In this document: in pieces, positions 28,748 to 37,856 of the stretch
Layout: each line of letters begins with the position of its first letter
How positions within the stretch are numbered: position 1 is the first letter of the stretch
Source: G965216255 sp965216255
GTDB lineage: Bacteria; Bacteroidota; Rhodothermia; Rhodothermales; Bin80
DNA length: 64,000 nucleotides
NCBI GenBank assembly: GCA_965216255.1
Contig: OZ244148.1
Span: forward strand, 1,612,001-1,676,000
Direction: 5' to 3'
Notes under the pieces: model-generated
What the model saw: only the letters and a program-made list of their open reading frames with translations
What the model was told of the DNA's origin: nothing
The model's database searches: none
Translations under genes and position numbers: made by a program

Positions 28748-31660
28748 CTAGAAGCCCATGGCGATCTTGAAATAGATATGGCGGGCGGATGGAAAAGGAA
28801 GCGTATCCACGGACCGGCCGATGGCAATGTTGCCAAATTGGCTGACTTCCGGGTCGTAGCCCGAGTAGGGAGTAAAAACCAGCAGATTGCGGCCCGAAAG
28901 ACCGATGTCGAGGCCAGCTACGGCAGAACCGAACCATCCATGCACGATCTTCTCGGGAACACCGTACTGAAGACTGATTTCGCGCAGTTTGATGTACGTG
29001 CCGTCTTCCACATACCGCTCGCCCGGACTGTCTATGGCGAGGCGCGCCTGACCCGAGGGCTCGTCCAGATCCGGGCTCGTGCCGGCGATATCGGACAGGA
29101 ATCGCCCGAGATTAATGACGTCGCCGCCCTGCTTCCAGTCCCAGAGGAAACCGAGATGTAGGTCCTTTATACGAAGCGCGTTGTTCCACGACAGCGTAAA
29201 GTCGGGGGTCTCGTTCCCGTAGGCCCTCTTGTTTCCGTCCGCATCCAGGCCGACAATCGTCGTCGGAGAGCTGCCTTCCTTGATTTCGTACTGTCCCAGC
29301 GCAAGCGCGAAGCCGCCCAGTTCAAACGTGTCCACGTCCAGGCGCGTAATGCTGGAGCTGTGCTTGCCAAAGTTGAAGCGCGCATTCCAACGCAGTCCAG
29401 AACGCAAAAGCGGCGTGATTTCAAGCGAAAGCTCGTAACCACGCGTGCGCATGTCCCCGGCGTTGATGAACTGGGACACGTAACCCGAGGACGGCGGCAA
29501 GCTATTTTCCAGGATGAGGTCATTGATTTCCTGATTATAAAAGGTGACCTCGAGTATGGCGCGCTCGTTCAGGAACCCCAGGTCAAAGCCCCCTTCCAGC
29601 TCCTGCGTGATTTCCGGCTCAATGGCCGCATTGCCCAGGCGTGCCGGCACCGACACCCCGCCGAGACCCGTGACATTTTCCGGTACCAACGACGTAAACT
29701 TGGCACCGAAAAGCGGCAGGTTACCCGCACGGCCGAAGGCCAGGCGCAGTTTCATGGTATTGGCAAAGGAAGACGCCGACTCCCAGAAATCATACTCGGA
29801 TAGCCGCACTGATACCGACAGCTTCGGATACAGGTGGTACCGCTCTGGATCGCCGATACGGCTGCTGGCATCGGCCCTGAGTCCAGCCGTCAAGAAAATC
29901 CGGTCACCCAGGTCCACCTCCTCCTGCACGAAGAAGCCCCGCTCCCGCTGCTTGAGCCGATCCTGCAGTCCATTCAGGCTCGCGGCCTGATCGATGTTCT
30001 GCTGCGTCTCTACCAGGCCCCGTGCAATCACAGTGACCGCATTCAGGTTGCGCTCTTCGTACTGCAGGCCGAAGGATGTGTTGAGCAAGATTTCGGGTTT
30101 CATCTGCCACCGATGTACCGCACCCAACACGAAGTTCGCACTTAGGCTCGTGGTCTCGCCCGCTATGGATATGCCGCGGAACGCCGCGTCCTTCGCCCGC
30201 TCGTACTGGAGCGTGGGCGGCGAGACCACCGTATGCTCTGCAGAATAGAAATCCGCCCCACCCTGCGCGCTAAGATCAAGCACCATCGTGTTGGTGCGAA
30301 GCAGATTCAGGCTGAGGCGAGTGGCACCAATGGCGCGGTGCACGAGCTCGTTATTGGTTAGTGCCTGCACAGTGTGGAGCGGGTTGGCACCCGCCGGACC
30401 ATCCGGATACACACCGCCAACCGGGCGCAGGTCCACGAATGGGAGCGTGAAGACCTGCGCAAACCCGAGTGTGGTACTACCCTGGTTTTCGTTGCCCGTG
30501 ATGCTCCTATCGCTGTTTGAGCGAATCACATTGGTGTTGGCCTGGATGGTGATCCGGTCGCCAAATCTATGCTCGACATTGACCCTGCCGGCCACCTTGT
30601 CAAACCCCGTATTGTCCACTATGCCCCCTTCGCTCAGCGCCAGCGCGCTGACGTAGAAACGCGTATTGTCCGACCCTCCGGAAACACTGGCTGTGGTCTC
30701 ACGCAAGAAACCGGTATTGCCATAGAGCAGGTCTTCATAATCAATGTTGCCGTTCTCCGCCAGGAGGGCAGCGCCGCCTTCCCGACTGGCTTCGGCCGTT
30801 TCCGCCGTAAACTCCCGGAAGCCAATGCGCTTGAGGATCTTGGAGGCGCCCAGCTGCTGCGAGACAGTGATCCGGGTCCTTCCCGGGGCACCGCGCTTCG
30901 TGGTAATGATGACAACCCCGTTCGTGGCCTTAGATCCGTAGATCGCCGATGCGCTTGCGCCCTTGAGCACCTCTATGTTCGCGATATCATATGGATTGAT
31001 GTCCGCGATACGGTTGGAAGGCTGCCCCTGCGGCCTCGGACTTCCAGCTCCCGTGGCTGCCGTCACGACATCGATGCCGCTTTGAATGGCAGAGTTGTCC
31101 ACGATAACGCCATCCACCACGAACAGCGGCTGCGTGTCGCCCGTAATCGTGGAAGTCCCGCGCAGATTGACATTGATACCTCCGCCCGGCGCACCGGTAT
31201 TCTGGCTTATATATAGACCCGCGATCTTGCCATTCAGCGCCCGCTCCAGCGTCTGGGCCGGTGCCCGCACCAGATCCTCTGCCGACACCGTACCGACGGA
31301 GTGGGCCAGTGCACTACGCCGTACGCTCGTTGCGACGCCCGTGACTACGACCTCTTCCAGCCCCAGGATATCTTCCCGGAGTTGCACGTCCACGGCCGAT
31401 TCGCCGCGCACGGCAACTTCCTCGGTCCTAAACCCGACGAAAGAAAAAAGCAACGTGCCTTCTACAGTGGGAAGGTCCAACTCGTAGGCACCGTCGGCAT
31501 TGGTCGCCGTACCAATGGTTGTTCCCTTTAGCAATACGCTTACGCCAGGAAGGGGCGTTCCGTCCTGCAAAGCCGTCACCGTCCCGATAACGGTCTGCGC
31601 CATAACGGCGCCCGGCACAGCAATTAACAGGCTAAGTGTCAGAACAGTCCTAGTGCACAT
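28748..31660 (-). CDS. susC: SusC/RagA-family TonB-linked outer membrane protein
   Basis: A 970-aa receptor of the SusC class, importing ligands across the outer membrane with TonB energy. Start ATG 31660 gives a signal peptide (MCTRTVLTLSLLIAVPGAVMA, QTVIG). It is followed by a carboxypeptidase-like beta-sandwich (about residues 22-95, with LPGVSVLLKGTTIGTATN), a plug domain (EEVVVTGVATSVRR to about 230) including the SusC marker ITGDTQPLFVVDGVIVDNSA, and a long beta-barrel ending in a terminal aromatic (IYFKIAMGF). It is shorter than many SusC proteins but has a complete barrel end. susD follows 28 bp downstream. The 141-bp gap to divergent xseA must hold its promoter. Confidence 0.93.
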   Translation of the reverse strand: MCTRTVLTLSLLIAVPGAVMAQTVIGTVTALQDGTPLPGVSVLLKGTTIGTATNADGAYELDLPTVEGTLLFSFVGFRTEEVAVRGESAVDVQLREDILGLEEVVVTGVATSVRRSALAHSVGTVSAEDLVRAPAQTLERALNGKIAGLYISQNTGAPGGGINVNLRGTSTITGDTQPLFVVDGVIVDNSAIQSGIDVVTAATGAGSPRPQGQPSNRIADINPYDIANIEVLKGASASAIYGSKATNGVVIITTKRGAPGRTRITVSQQLGASKILKRIGFREFTAETAEASREGGAALLAENGNIDYEDLLYGNTGFLRETTASVSGGSDNTRFYVSALALSEGGIVDNTGFDKVAGRVNVEHRFGDRITIQANTNVIRSNSDRSITGNENQGSTTLGFAQVFTLPFVDLRPVGGVYPDGPAGANPLHTVQALTNNELVHRAIGATRLSLNLLRTNTMVLDLSAQGGADFYSAEHTVVSPPTLQYERAKDAAFRGISIAGETTSLSANFVLGAVHRWQMKPEILLNTSFGLQYEERNLNAVTVIARGLVETQQNIDQAASLNGLQDRLKQRERGFFVQEEVDLGDRIFLTAGLRADASSRIGDPERYHLYPKLSVSVRLSEYDFWESASSFANTMKLRLAFGRAGNLPLFGAKFTSLVPENVTGLGGVSVPARLGNAAIEPEITQELEGGFDLGFLNERAILEVTFYNQEINDLILENSLPPSSGYVSQFINAGDMRTRGYELSLEITPLLRSGLRWNARFNFGKHSSSITRLDVDTFELGGFALALGQYEIKEGSSPTTIVGLDADGNKRAYGNETPDFTLSWNNALRIKDLHLGFLWDWKQGGDVINLGRFLSDIAGTSPDLDEPSGQARLAIDSPGERYVEDGTYIKLREISLQYGVPEKIVHGWFGSAVAGLDIGLSGRNLLVFTPYSGYDPEVSQFGNIAIGRSVDTLPFPSARHIYFKIAMGF

Positions 31661-31801
31661 GACCTCGAAGCGTTTATGGGCGTACAATAAGGGCCATATT
31701 GATGAGTCCCCTTGTATATACCATGCATTATTTGTTCCGGATTGCATGATGCATTTCCCCTTACCCTAGTTGGCCTAAGAACCGGCACACCGCTCTTGAT
31801 C

Positions 31802-33019
31802 ATGCCAGAAGTACACAGCGTTGGAACGCTTGTCGCCCGCCTGCGGAATAGCGTCGAAAGCACCGGCAACGACCTATGGGTCAAGGGCGAGGTGTCCTAT
31901 TTCAAGCCGTACGGTCACTGGTACTTCACCCTCAAGGATGAAGATGCCAGGCTAGAATGCGTCATGTGGAAATCGGGCGTCCGCAACGTCGGGTTCATGC
32001 CCGAAGTCGGTACGCTGGTGCTCCTGCGGGGAAGCCCTACCGTCTACGTGAAGGAAGGAAGGCTGCAGTTCATGGCGCGCGAACTGTTGCCGGCGGGCGA
32101 GGGAGCCCTGCAAAAGGCGTTTGAGGCGCTGAAGGCACGCTTGGAACGTGAAGGGCTCTTCGCCCTGTCGCGCAAGCGCCCGTTACCACGCTTTCCCGCC
32201 GTAGTGGGCCTGGTCACGAGTGCAGAAAGCGCAGCCCTGCGGGATATCGTGGCGATCCTTCGCCAGCGCTTCGCTCCTGCACGCATCGTCCTGTGCTCCG
32301 TCCGTGTACAGGGCCCGCTGGCGGCCGCGGAAATCGCCGGGGCCATTCAAGCGTTTAGCGATATACCCATCTCGCTTGCAGGCCGCCCCGATGTACTCAT
32401 CATAGGGCGCGGAGGCGGCTCTCCGGAGGACCTTTGGGCCTTCAATGAAGAGGTTGTGGCCCGGGCACTCTTTGCCTGCACCATACCCACCATCACGGGC
32501 ATCGGCCACGAGACGGACCATTCGATCGCAGATCATGTGGCCGACCGCCGCGCGGCCACGCCCAGCAATGCGGCAGAGATTGCCGTGCCGGTAGCGCGCG
32601 ACATTGCGCGGTGGGTCCTCGAAAGAGCGCACGGCCTGGACGCCACCATGGTTGGGCGGATTCGGGAAAGGCGGCTCGCAATTCAGCGGATTGTGGAGTC
32701 AAACCGGTTCAACCAGCCGGTCCGGCGACTGGGCGACCGAAGGCAGGATCTCGACCGGCTGATGGAGGGGCTGATGAAGCGAGGACTGCACCGTATGCAG
32801 CGCGCCCGCCTTGCGGTAACCGCACTGCAGGGACGGCTTGAAACTCTTGATCCCCGCCGCGCATTAAGGCGAGGATTCATCCGCGTGGAACGCGGCGGCC
32901 AGCGCATTCGGGCGGCAGCAGAGCTAGCCGTCATGGACCGTGTCGAGTTGCTGTTTGCCGACGGCTCGGTTCCAGCAGAAATCATTGACGGGCGGCCGGA
33001 CGCTGCTCCGCCAACGTAA
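31802..33019 (+). CDS. xseA: Exodeoxyribonuclease VII large subunit
   Basis: A 405-aa XseA. The N-terminal OB fold contains VKGEVSYFKPYGHWYFTLKD. The catalytic domain follows with VVGLVTSAESAALRDI, LIIGRGGGSPEDLWAFNEE, and TGIGHETDHSIADHVADRRAATPS, the conserved metal-dependent nuclease core. A helical C-terminal region ends in DPRRALRRGFIRVE. Start ATG 31802 gives the standard MPEVHSVGTL N-terminus; the earlier in-frame ATG at 31712 would add non-conserved residues and overlap the divergent susC promoter area. The small subunit gene xseB is not adjacent but lies at 35042, two genes downstream. Confidence 0.95.
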   Translation: MPEVHSVGTLVARLRNSVESTGNDLWVKGEVSYFKPYGHWYFTLKDEDARLECVMWKSGVRNVGFMPEVGTLVLLRGSPTVYVKEGRLQFMARELLPAGEGALQKAFEALKARLEREGLFALSRKRPLPRFPAVVGLVTSAESAALRDIVAILRQRFAPARIVLCSVRVQGPLAAAEIAGAIQAFSDIPISLAGRPDVLIIGRGGGSPEDLWAFNEEVVARALFACTIPTITGIGHETDHSIADHVADRRAATPSNAAEIAVPVARDIARWVLERAHGLDATMVGRIRERRLAIQRIVESNRFNQPVRRLGDRRQDLDRLMEGLMKRGLHRMQRARLAVTALQGRLETLDPRRALRRGFIRVERGGQRIRAAAELAVMDRVELLFADGSVPAEIIDGRPDAAPPT

Positions 33020-33043
33020 ATCGGGATACCGAGGCATGCCTAC

Positions 33044-34153
33044 ATGGACCAGCAGACAGCACAGGTTACCCTAGCTTTGCGTCCGGAATCCCGGCTCGAC
33101 CTGATCAACGTCGCAAAGCGCCTCCGAGAGCAGGTCAACGGCGCACTGGGCTCCTACTCGAAGCTCCTGTTCTGCTCCATGCACACGACGGCCGGATACC
33201 TGGACCAGGCTCTGGTCGAACGAATGCAGCACCGACGGGAGTCCGTCGAAGACCTGGTGCGAGCCACACAGCGGCTCTTCCCAGAGGGGGCGCCGTACTG
33301 GCATGATCGCATGAGCCTGCGCACGGAGCTGTCGGCACACGAAAAGGTGCAGGAACCCCGCAATGCCGATTCTCATCTGGCCTATATAGGCCTGGGGCTG
33401 GAAAACTGCGTTACCTACGACAACAGTACTGATGTCCCGGTGTATTTCATTGATCTGGACGGCATCTTCCGCGGCGTGCAGCGCAATCGCCGGACCCTCG
33501 TTGTCGGCTACAACCGCGCCGAGCTGGTAGCCGAAGTATTCCTGGATGTCCCCGTCTCCGACCGCTCTATCGACACAGTTAATCTCGATGACGCAGGCAT
33601 AGATCTGGCTGGCACCATCAGTCGCCTGATCGCGGAACATGACGTGGCGTGCGGCACCGTGCAGATCTCGCTAGATGGCGGCGAGACACATGCGGGACTT
33701 ACCGTCAACGAATTCGAGACGCTACTCGTTCGGAACGACCTGCCTAACGTACTGCGCAATCCACTCCAGTATATGCGAGAGCAGGCCGTAAGTATCATTC
33801 GCGACCCGCTGAGTCTGCCCAGCAAGGCCCGGTACTATCTCCAGCATGATCTCGCCCAGGTTATCAACGAGGTTCGCAGCACCATAGGCCGCAACGCTTC
33901 GCTGCTCGAGAGCGTCATCCACCGGCTCGGCATCCGCGTATCCCTGCTGGAGTCCATCATAGACCGCGTGGCTTCCACCCCCACGCCCCGTTGGCTGCGC
34001 GTGAGCCAATGTGCCACGTTGCTCATCAGCTCGGATGGCGGCCGTGCCCACGTCGTACGTGGGCGCTACCAGAGTCCGATCCTGCTCCAGTGGCACCGGG
34101 CGCGCAATCAAAAGCGCAGGCTCAGGGTCTCTCTGCACCGATTTTGCGGCTAG
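33044..34153 (+). CDS. YjbQ/UPF0047-like protein with a C-terminal extension
   Basis: A 369-aa protein 24 bp after xseA on the same strand. The first ~140 residues follow the YjbQ fold pattern: SKLLFCSMHTTAGYLDQAL (HTTAG motif) and VPVYFIDLDGIFRGVQRNRR (the strand near the conserved ELDGPR-type end). A second related motif, THAGLTVNEFE, occurs at about 210-220, so the protein may contain two related halves or a rearranged domain. The remaining helical C-terminal part (about 240-330) has no family I recognise. YjbQ proteins have been linked to thiamine-phosphate synthase side activity; the role here is unknown. Confidence 0.6.
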   Translation: MDQQTAQVTLALRPESRLDLINVAKRLREQVNGALGSYSKLLFCSMHTTAGYLDQALVERMQHRRESVEDLVRATQRLFPEGAPYWHDRMSLRTELSAHEKVQEPRNADSHLAYIGLGLENCVTYDNSTDVPVYFIDLDGIFRGVQRNRRTLVVGYNRAELVAEVFLDVPVSDRSIDTVNLDDAGIDLAGTISRLIAEHDVACGTVQISLDGGETHAGLTVNEFETLLVRNDLPNVLRNPLQYMREQAVSIIRDPLSLPSKARYYLQHDLAQVINEVRSTIGRNASLLESVIHRLGIRVSLLESIIDRVASTPTPRWLRVSQCATLLISSDGGRAHVVRGRYQSPILLQWHRARNQKRRLRVSLHRFCG

Positions 34154-34926
34154 AACAGCGCCCGCGACTGGCCACCGTCCGCATTCAGGCAAGCCCCGGT
34201 TACGAGGCTCGCACGGTCGGATACCAGAAATACGGCCACGTCGGCTATTTCCTCTGCCGTACCGAAACGCCCAATGGGCAGGTTCTGTGCTATAAACGCC
34301 TTCATGCCTTCCGGATCACTCTGGACCCGCCGGTCCCACGATCCTCCCGGGTAGCGGATGGAGCCCGGTGCAATACTGTTTACGCGGATGCCCTCCGATG
34401 CCAGCTCCAGCGCCATTATTTTCGCGGCGCTTATCAGGGCGCTCTTCGTGGCATTGTAGATGGAAAGGCCCTTGCCTCCAGCCTCCCTCCCGAATATCGA
34501 AGCCACGAAGAGCATGGCACCCGAGCCTGCCCGCCTCATGGCCGGAATCGCACGCCGGCTGCACCGAAGATGAACACGGAAATTCACGTCGAGGATCGCT
34601 TCCCAATCCTCGTCCGTCGTATCCGCAAACGGTTTGCGGCGATTGCCTCCAATGTTGTTCACCAATATGTCCAGGCATCCGAAGGCGTCCTCCGCGGCGG
34701 CAACGAGCCGCTCCGGCGCTCCCGGCTCCGTGAGATCCAGTGCCAAGTCCCGCACTTTAGCGCCGCATGCACGGATTTCCGCGGCGGCCTCCCGAAGCGG
34801 CTCCGCGCTCCGGGCGCACACTACCAGTCGACAGCCCTCCGCCGCCAGCCCCAACGCAATGGCCTTGCCAAGCCCCCGGCTCGCGCCGGTAACCAAGGCC
34901 ACCTTTCCTTTCAATCCCAGTTCCAT
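34150..34926 (-). CDS. Short-chain dehydrogenase/reductase (3-oxoacyl-ACP reductase-like)
   Basis: A 258-aa classical SDR. Motifs in order: cofactor loop VALVTGASRGLGKAI, DILVNNIGGN (NNxG), the catalytic Ser in LFVASIFGRE, YNATKSAL (YxxxK), and IAPGSIRYP. The C-terminal ACLNADGGQSRALF matches the family end. Start ATG 34926 (MELGLKGKVALVTG) fits the family; an in-frame ORF extends further upstream but without conserved residues. It converges on the YjbQ-like gene (4-bp overlap of the ends) and is divergent from xseB by about 115 bp. The substrate cannot be told from the sequence. Confidence 0.9.
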   Translation of the reverse strand: MELGLKGKVALVTGASRGLGKAIALGLAAEGCRLVVCARSAEPLREAAAEIRACGAKVRDLALDLTEPGAPERLVAAAEDAFGCLDILVNNIGGNRRKPFADTTDEDWEAILDVNFRVHLRCSRRAIPAMRRAGSGAMLFVASIFGREAGGKGLSIYNATKSALISAAKIMALELASEGIRVNSIAPGSIRYPGGSWDRRVQSDPEGMKAFIAQNLPIGRFGTAEEIADVAVFLVSDRASLVTGACLNADGGQSRALF

Positions 34927-35041
34927 ATCTCTGATATCCAGTGATAACGCGTGGAAGATAGCGCAAGCAGCGGTAGCAATTCCCCGCCGTTTTTCGGAAA
35001 TTGAAGGCTGTGCAGAAGCGTTCTTAGCTACGACCTTGGCC

Positions 35042-35272
35042 ATGTCTGAAAGTTCACCATCATTGGAAGAGGTACTGCAGCGCCTCGAGGAAATAATCTC
35101 GAAGCTGGACGATGATGCGGGCACGCTGGAGGAAGCTCTAAGCGACTACGAGGAGGGAATCCATCTGGCCCGCGAATGCCTGAGCCGACTTGACGTGGCC
35201 GAGACGCGCGTCGAGAAGCTTCGGCGCATCCTGCAGCAGGACGAGGATTCCGCAGATGGCACCCCATTCTAA
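35042..35272 (+). CDS. xseB: Exodeoxyribonuclease VII small subunit
   Basis: A 76-aa XseB: PSLEEVLQRLEEIISKLDD, then LEEALSDYEEGIHLARECL and a C-terminal helix ending RILQQDEDSADGTPF. These two helices are the conserved core that wraps the XseA coiled coil. Start ATG 35042 agrees with family length. It is followed 15 bp later by a conserved gene on the same strand. Confidence 0.95.
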   Translation: MSESSPSLEEVLQRLEEIISKLDDDAGTLEEALSDYEEGIHLARECLSRLDVAETRVEKLRRILQQDEDSADGTPF

Positions 35273-35287
35273 AGAGCTCTAGCAGCC

Positions 35288-35797
35288 ATGACCAACATGG
35301 ATACGTTTTCCACGCTTCCCGATTCGGCCCGCGTCTGGGTGTTTGCCATGGAACCAGCACCGGCAGACCCGGATGCCCTGATCGGTGCGCTTCGAGGCTT
35401 CCTGGCTGGCTGGACTTCGCACGGCCGCGCGGTGGAAGGAGACGTTGCCGTGATGCATGGCCGATTCCTTGTGGCCGCCGGCAACATCGCGGACGGATCG
35501 ATTTCGGGCTGCGGCGTGGACGCTATGATGCGGGCCGTCGGGCAGGCGGCTGCAGGGGCGCACGTGCGCTTGCAGTCTTCCCTGATGCTGCACTACCGGA
35601 ACGACGACGGCGCCGTCGTCAGTGCCGCGAGAGGTCGGTTCCGCTCGCTGGTGCGCTCCGGCGCCATTCGGGACGCGACCCATGTCTTTGACCTCTCTAT
35701 CACCACGCTCGGAGCGCTGCGTGCCGGTAAGCTCGAGCAGCCTTTCAATAGCACCTGGCACGCCACCATGTTTTGGCCAGCAGTGCCGGCGGCATAA
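35288..35797 (+). CDS. Conserved Bacteroidetes-type small protein
   Basis: A 169-aa protein following xseB by 15 bp. It resembles a widespread Bacteroidetes family often mislabelled as an ABC transporter ATPase: an N-terminal ARVWVFAMEPAPADPDALI, LAGWTSHGRAVEG, GCGVDAMMRAVGQ, and a C-terminal FDLSITTLGAL and FNSTWHATMFW. There is no Walker motif, so the ATPase label would be wrong. ATG 35297 is an alternative start. Function unknown; the family's regular presence next to housekeeping genes suggests a general role. Confidence 0.75.
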   Translation: MTNMDTFSTLPDSARVWVFAMEPAPADPDALIGALRGFLAGWTSHGRAVEGDVAVMHGRFLVAAGNIADGSISGCGVDAMMRAVGQAAAGAHVRLQSSLMLHYRNDDGAVVSAARGRFRSLVRSGAIRDATHVFDLSITTLGALRAGKLEQPFNSTWHATMFWPAVPAA

Positions 35798-35811
35798 CTC
35801 CGCCGTGCCTT

Positions 35812-36858
35812 ATGACCGTGGCAGGCCTCATGCGACTGTTTCGACGACAGACGGACGACGAGCCGGAAAACCACGGACTTCTTCTTGCAACCGTTTTCCT
35901 GACGGTTTGGCTGGCCTTCGGCACCGTTGGCTACGCGGCGCTGGAAGAGTGGCCATTGATGGATGCCCTGTATATGGCGTTCATCACGCTCACCACCATT
36001 GGATTCGGTGAAATCCATACCCTATCCACGGCGGGTCGGCTTTTTACCATTGTCTTTGCTTTCGTAGGGATTGGCAGTGTAGCTTATGTCGCCGCCCGTT
36101 GGAAACGTCTTTTGCTCGCAAGTCAGCTAATGCGACAGCGACAGCGGGCTCGGAGAATCAGGAGCATGCGCGATCACTTTATCATGTGCGGCTACGGCCG
36201 CATCGGCAGGCAGGTGGCGGCGGATTTACTTGCCGCCGACCGAACTATCGTTGTGCTGGACACGTCCGTCGAGCTTACGCGGGAACTGCACGAACAAGGC
36301 GTGCCTGCCATACATGGAGACGCCACCGATGAAGATATCCTCATAGCGGCAGGCATCACGCGGGCTCGCGGCCTCATCACGGCGCTCCCGGCCGATAGCA
36401 TGAATGTTTTCGTGACCCTGGTGGCCCGGGAGCTGAATGGCGAGCTCTTCATCCTGGCACGGACGAACGACGAACGCAACCGCCGCAAGATGCTGCAAGC
36501 CGGAGCCACCCACGTGGTAGCCCCGTCCAACGTGGGCGCGCTTCGCATGGCCCAGGTAATATTGCGCCCGAACGTGGACCGCTTCCTGTCCCATATTATG
36601 AAGGCCAATGACCTCGGACTGATCATGGAGGAAGTCCGCGTAGAGCCGGGGTCTTTTCTGGCCGGCAAGACCCTTTCGGAGGCCAAGTTCCGCCAACATT
36701 TCGACGCCATCGTCGTAACCGTAATCAGGGGAGCAGATATGGAGATGCGCTTTAATCCCGGTTCCCAGGCCCGCATCCATGGCGGAGACATGCTGATAGT
36801 GTTAGGCAACCATGAAATGGTCGCCCGCTTGGAAAAAGAAGGATGCTCCGCCGCCTGA
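35812..36858 (+). CDS. Potassium channel protein with RCK (TrkA-N/TrkA-C) domains
   Basis: A 348-aa two-TM channel subunit. TM1 is around LLLATVFLTVWLAFGTVGYA, the pore loop has the selectivity filter TLTTIGFGE, and TM2 follows (RLFTIVFAFVGIGSVAYVAA). A cytosolic RCK domain begins with the Rossmann loop HFIMCGYGRIGRQVA and continues with IHGDATDEDIL, and a TrkA-C domain (RVEPGSFLAGKTLSEAKFR) ends the protein. The filter reads TIGFGE rather than the usual TVGYGD, as in other bacterial channels with I/F variants. ATG 35812 is preferred; 35830 is possible. It is in the same direction as the preceding gene, 14 bp away. Confidence 0.9.
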   Translation: MTVAGLMRLFRRQTDDEPENHGLLLATVFLTVWLAFGTVGYAALEEWPLMDALYMAFITLTTIGFGEIHTLSTAGRLFTIVFAFVGIGSVAYVAARWKRLLLASQLMRQRQRARRIRSMRDHFIMCGYGRIGRQVAADLLAADRTIVVLDTSVELTRELHEQGVPAIHGDATDEDILIAAGITRARGLITALPADSMNVFVTLVARELNGELFILARTNDERNRRKMLQAGATHVVAPSNVGALRMAQVILRPNVDRFLSHIMKANDLGLIMEEVRVEPGSFLAGKTLSEAKFRQHFDAIVVTVIRGADMEMRFNPGSQARIHGGDMLIVLGNHEMVARLEKEGCSAA

Positions 36859-36896
36859 GCCGGTCCCGCAACCGAAGTCAATCGCCTGCCGTGTCC

Positions 36897-37850
36897 ATGA
36901 CGAAACATTCAGCCCTGCTGGTTGCCACCCTGGTTGCCGCTGCCTCCGCCGCGGGGCAGGGCGGATACATTGACCAGGATGCTGTTGCCGAGCTACTCAA
37001 CCATCGATCCGCATCGATCGACCTGATTCCCGACGTATTCTACGAATATCACGTACTCGAAAACGAAAGGGGCAACGATGTGCTGGCGCGCAACAGCTTC
37101 TACCGAATCATCGGCAACGGCAACACGCAGCAGGGCCTTCGGCGGGCCGAATTGGTGCATATGATCAACCGACTCCTCATGCGGGACGTCCACATCGGCG
37201 ATACCATCATCGTCCCAACCCGCTTCGACCTGGATTTCAGGGCCTATTCCCCGTTTCCGCGGTACTACACCGGGGGGCGCGATTTCGACAAACTCTTCAT
37301 TATGGACAAGACGATCCAGGCATTTGCGGCCTACGAATATGGCCGACTGATGCGATGGGGCATCATCAATACAGGTAACCCGGACGAGTCTCCCACGCCC
37401 AATGGACGATTCAATTTCAACTGGAAGGAACCCTACCGCGTCTCCACGCTCAGCCCTCCCGGCGAGGAATGGGAAATGTACTGGGTCGTGAATTTCCACC
37501 TGGCGCGGGGCATGCATGTGCACCAGTATGAAATGCCCACGGGCGGCCCGATGAGCCACGGCTGCGTGCGGCTCGTGGACGCAGACGCTGAATGGCTCTA
37601 TAACTGGGTCGATACCTGGAAGACATCCAGCGGCAAAGACGACATTAGCTCCATTACCAGCCGCCTGATTACCCCCGGCACCACGGTGCTAGTGATTGGT
37701 ACGGAACCCGGGACAAAGCCGGAGCCGTTCCTGCGCAAGGAGCGGTATCCGGAGCTGAAGCGCGTCGAACTGCCGACGCACCCGCACGATGTGCCGCCGG
37801 GCACCATCCAGCAAAAGCGCCTGGACGCGCTTAGACTGGCCGGATCGTAA
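36897..37850 (+). CDS. L,D-transpeptidase (YkuD domain), exported
   Basis: A 317-aa exported protein. Start ATG 36897 gives a signal peptide (MTKHSALLVATLVAAASAAG). The YkuD catalytic domain spans roughly residues 135-265 and ends with HQYEMPTGGPMSHGCVRLVD, the S/THGChxh motif carrying the catalytic Cys, with an upstream His. The HVHQY His and the SHGC spacing fit the family. Such enzymes form 3-3 cross-links in peptidoglycan or attach proteins to it. It ends 6 bp from the stop of convergent lepB. Confidence 0.88.
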   Translation: MTKHSALLVATLVAAASAAGQGGYIDQDAVAELLNHRSASIDLIPDVFYEYHVLENERGNDVLARNSFYRIIGNGNTQQGLRRAELVHMINRLLMRDVHIGDTIIVPTRFDLDFRAYSPFPRYYTGGRDFDKLFIMDKTIQAFAAYEYGRLMRWGIINTGNPDESPTPNGRFNFNWKEPYRVSTLSPPGEEWEMYWVVNFHLARGMHVHQYEMPTGGPMSHGCVRLVDADAEWLYNWVDTWKTSSGKDDISSITSRLITPGTTVLVIGTEPGTKPEPFLRKERYPELKRVELPTHPHDVPPGTIQQKRLDALRLAGS

Positions 37851-37856
37851 AGCGAG

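Noticed and set aside
35288..35797. ABC transporter ATPase label for the small conserved protein.
   Set aside because: No Walker A, Walker B or ABC signature is present in the 169 residues; the label is a database misnomer for this family.
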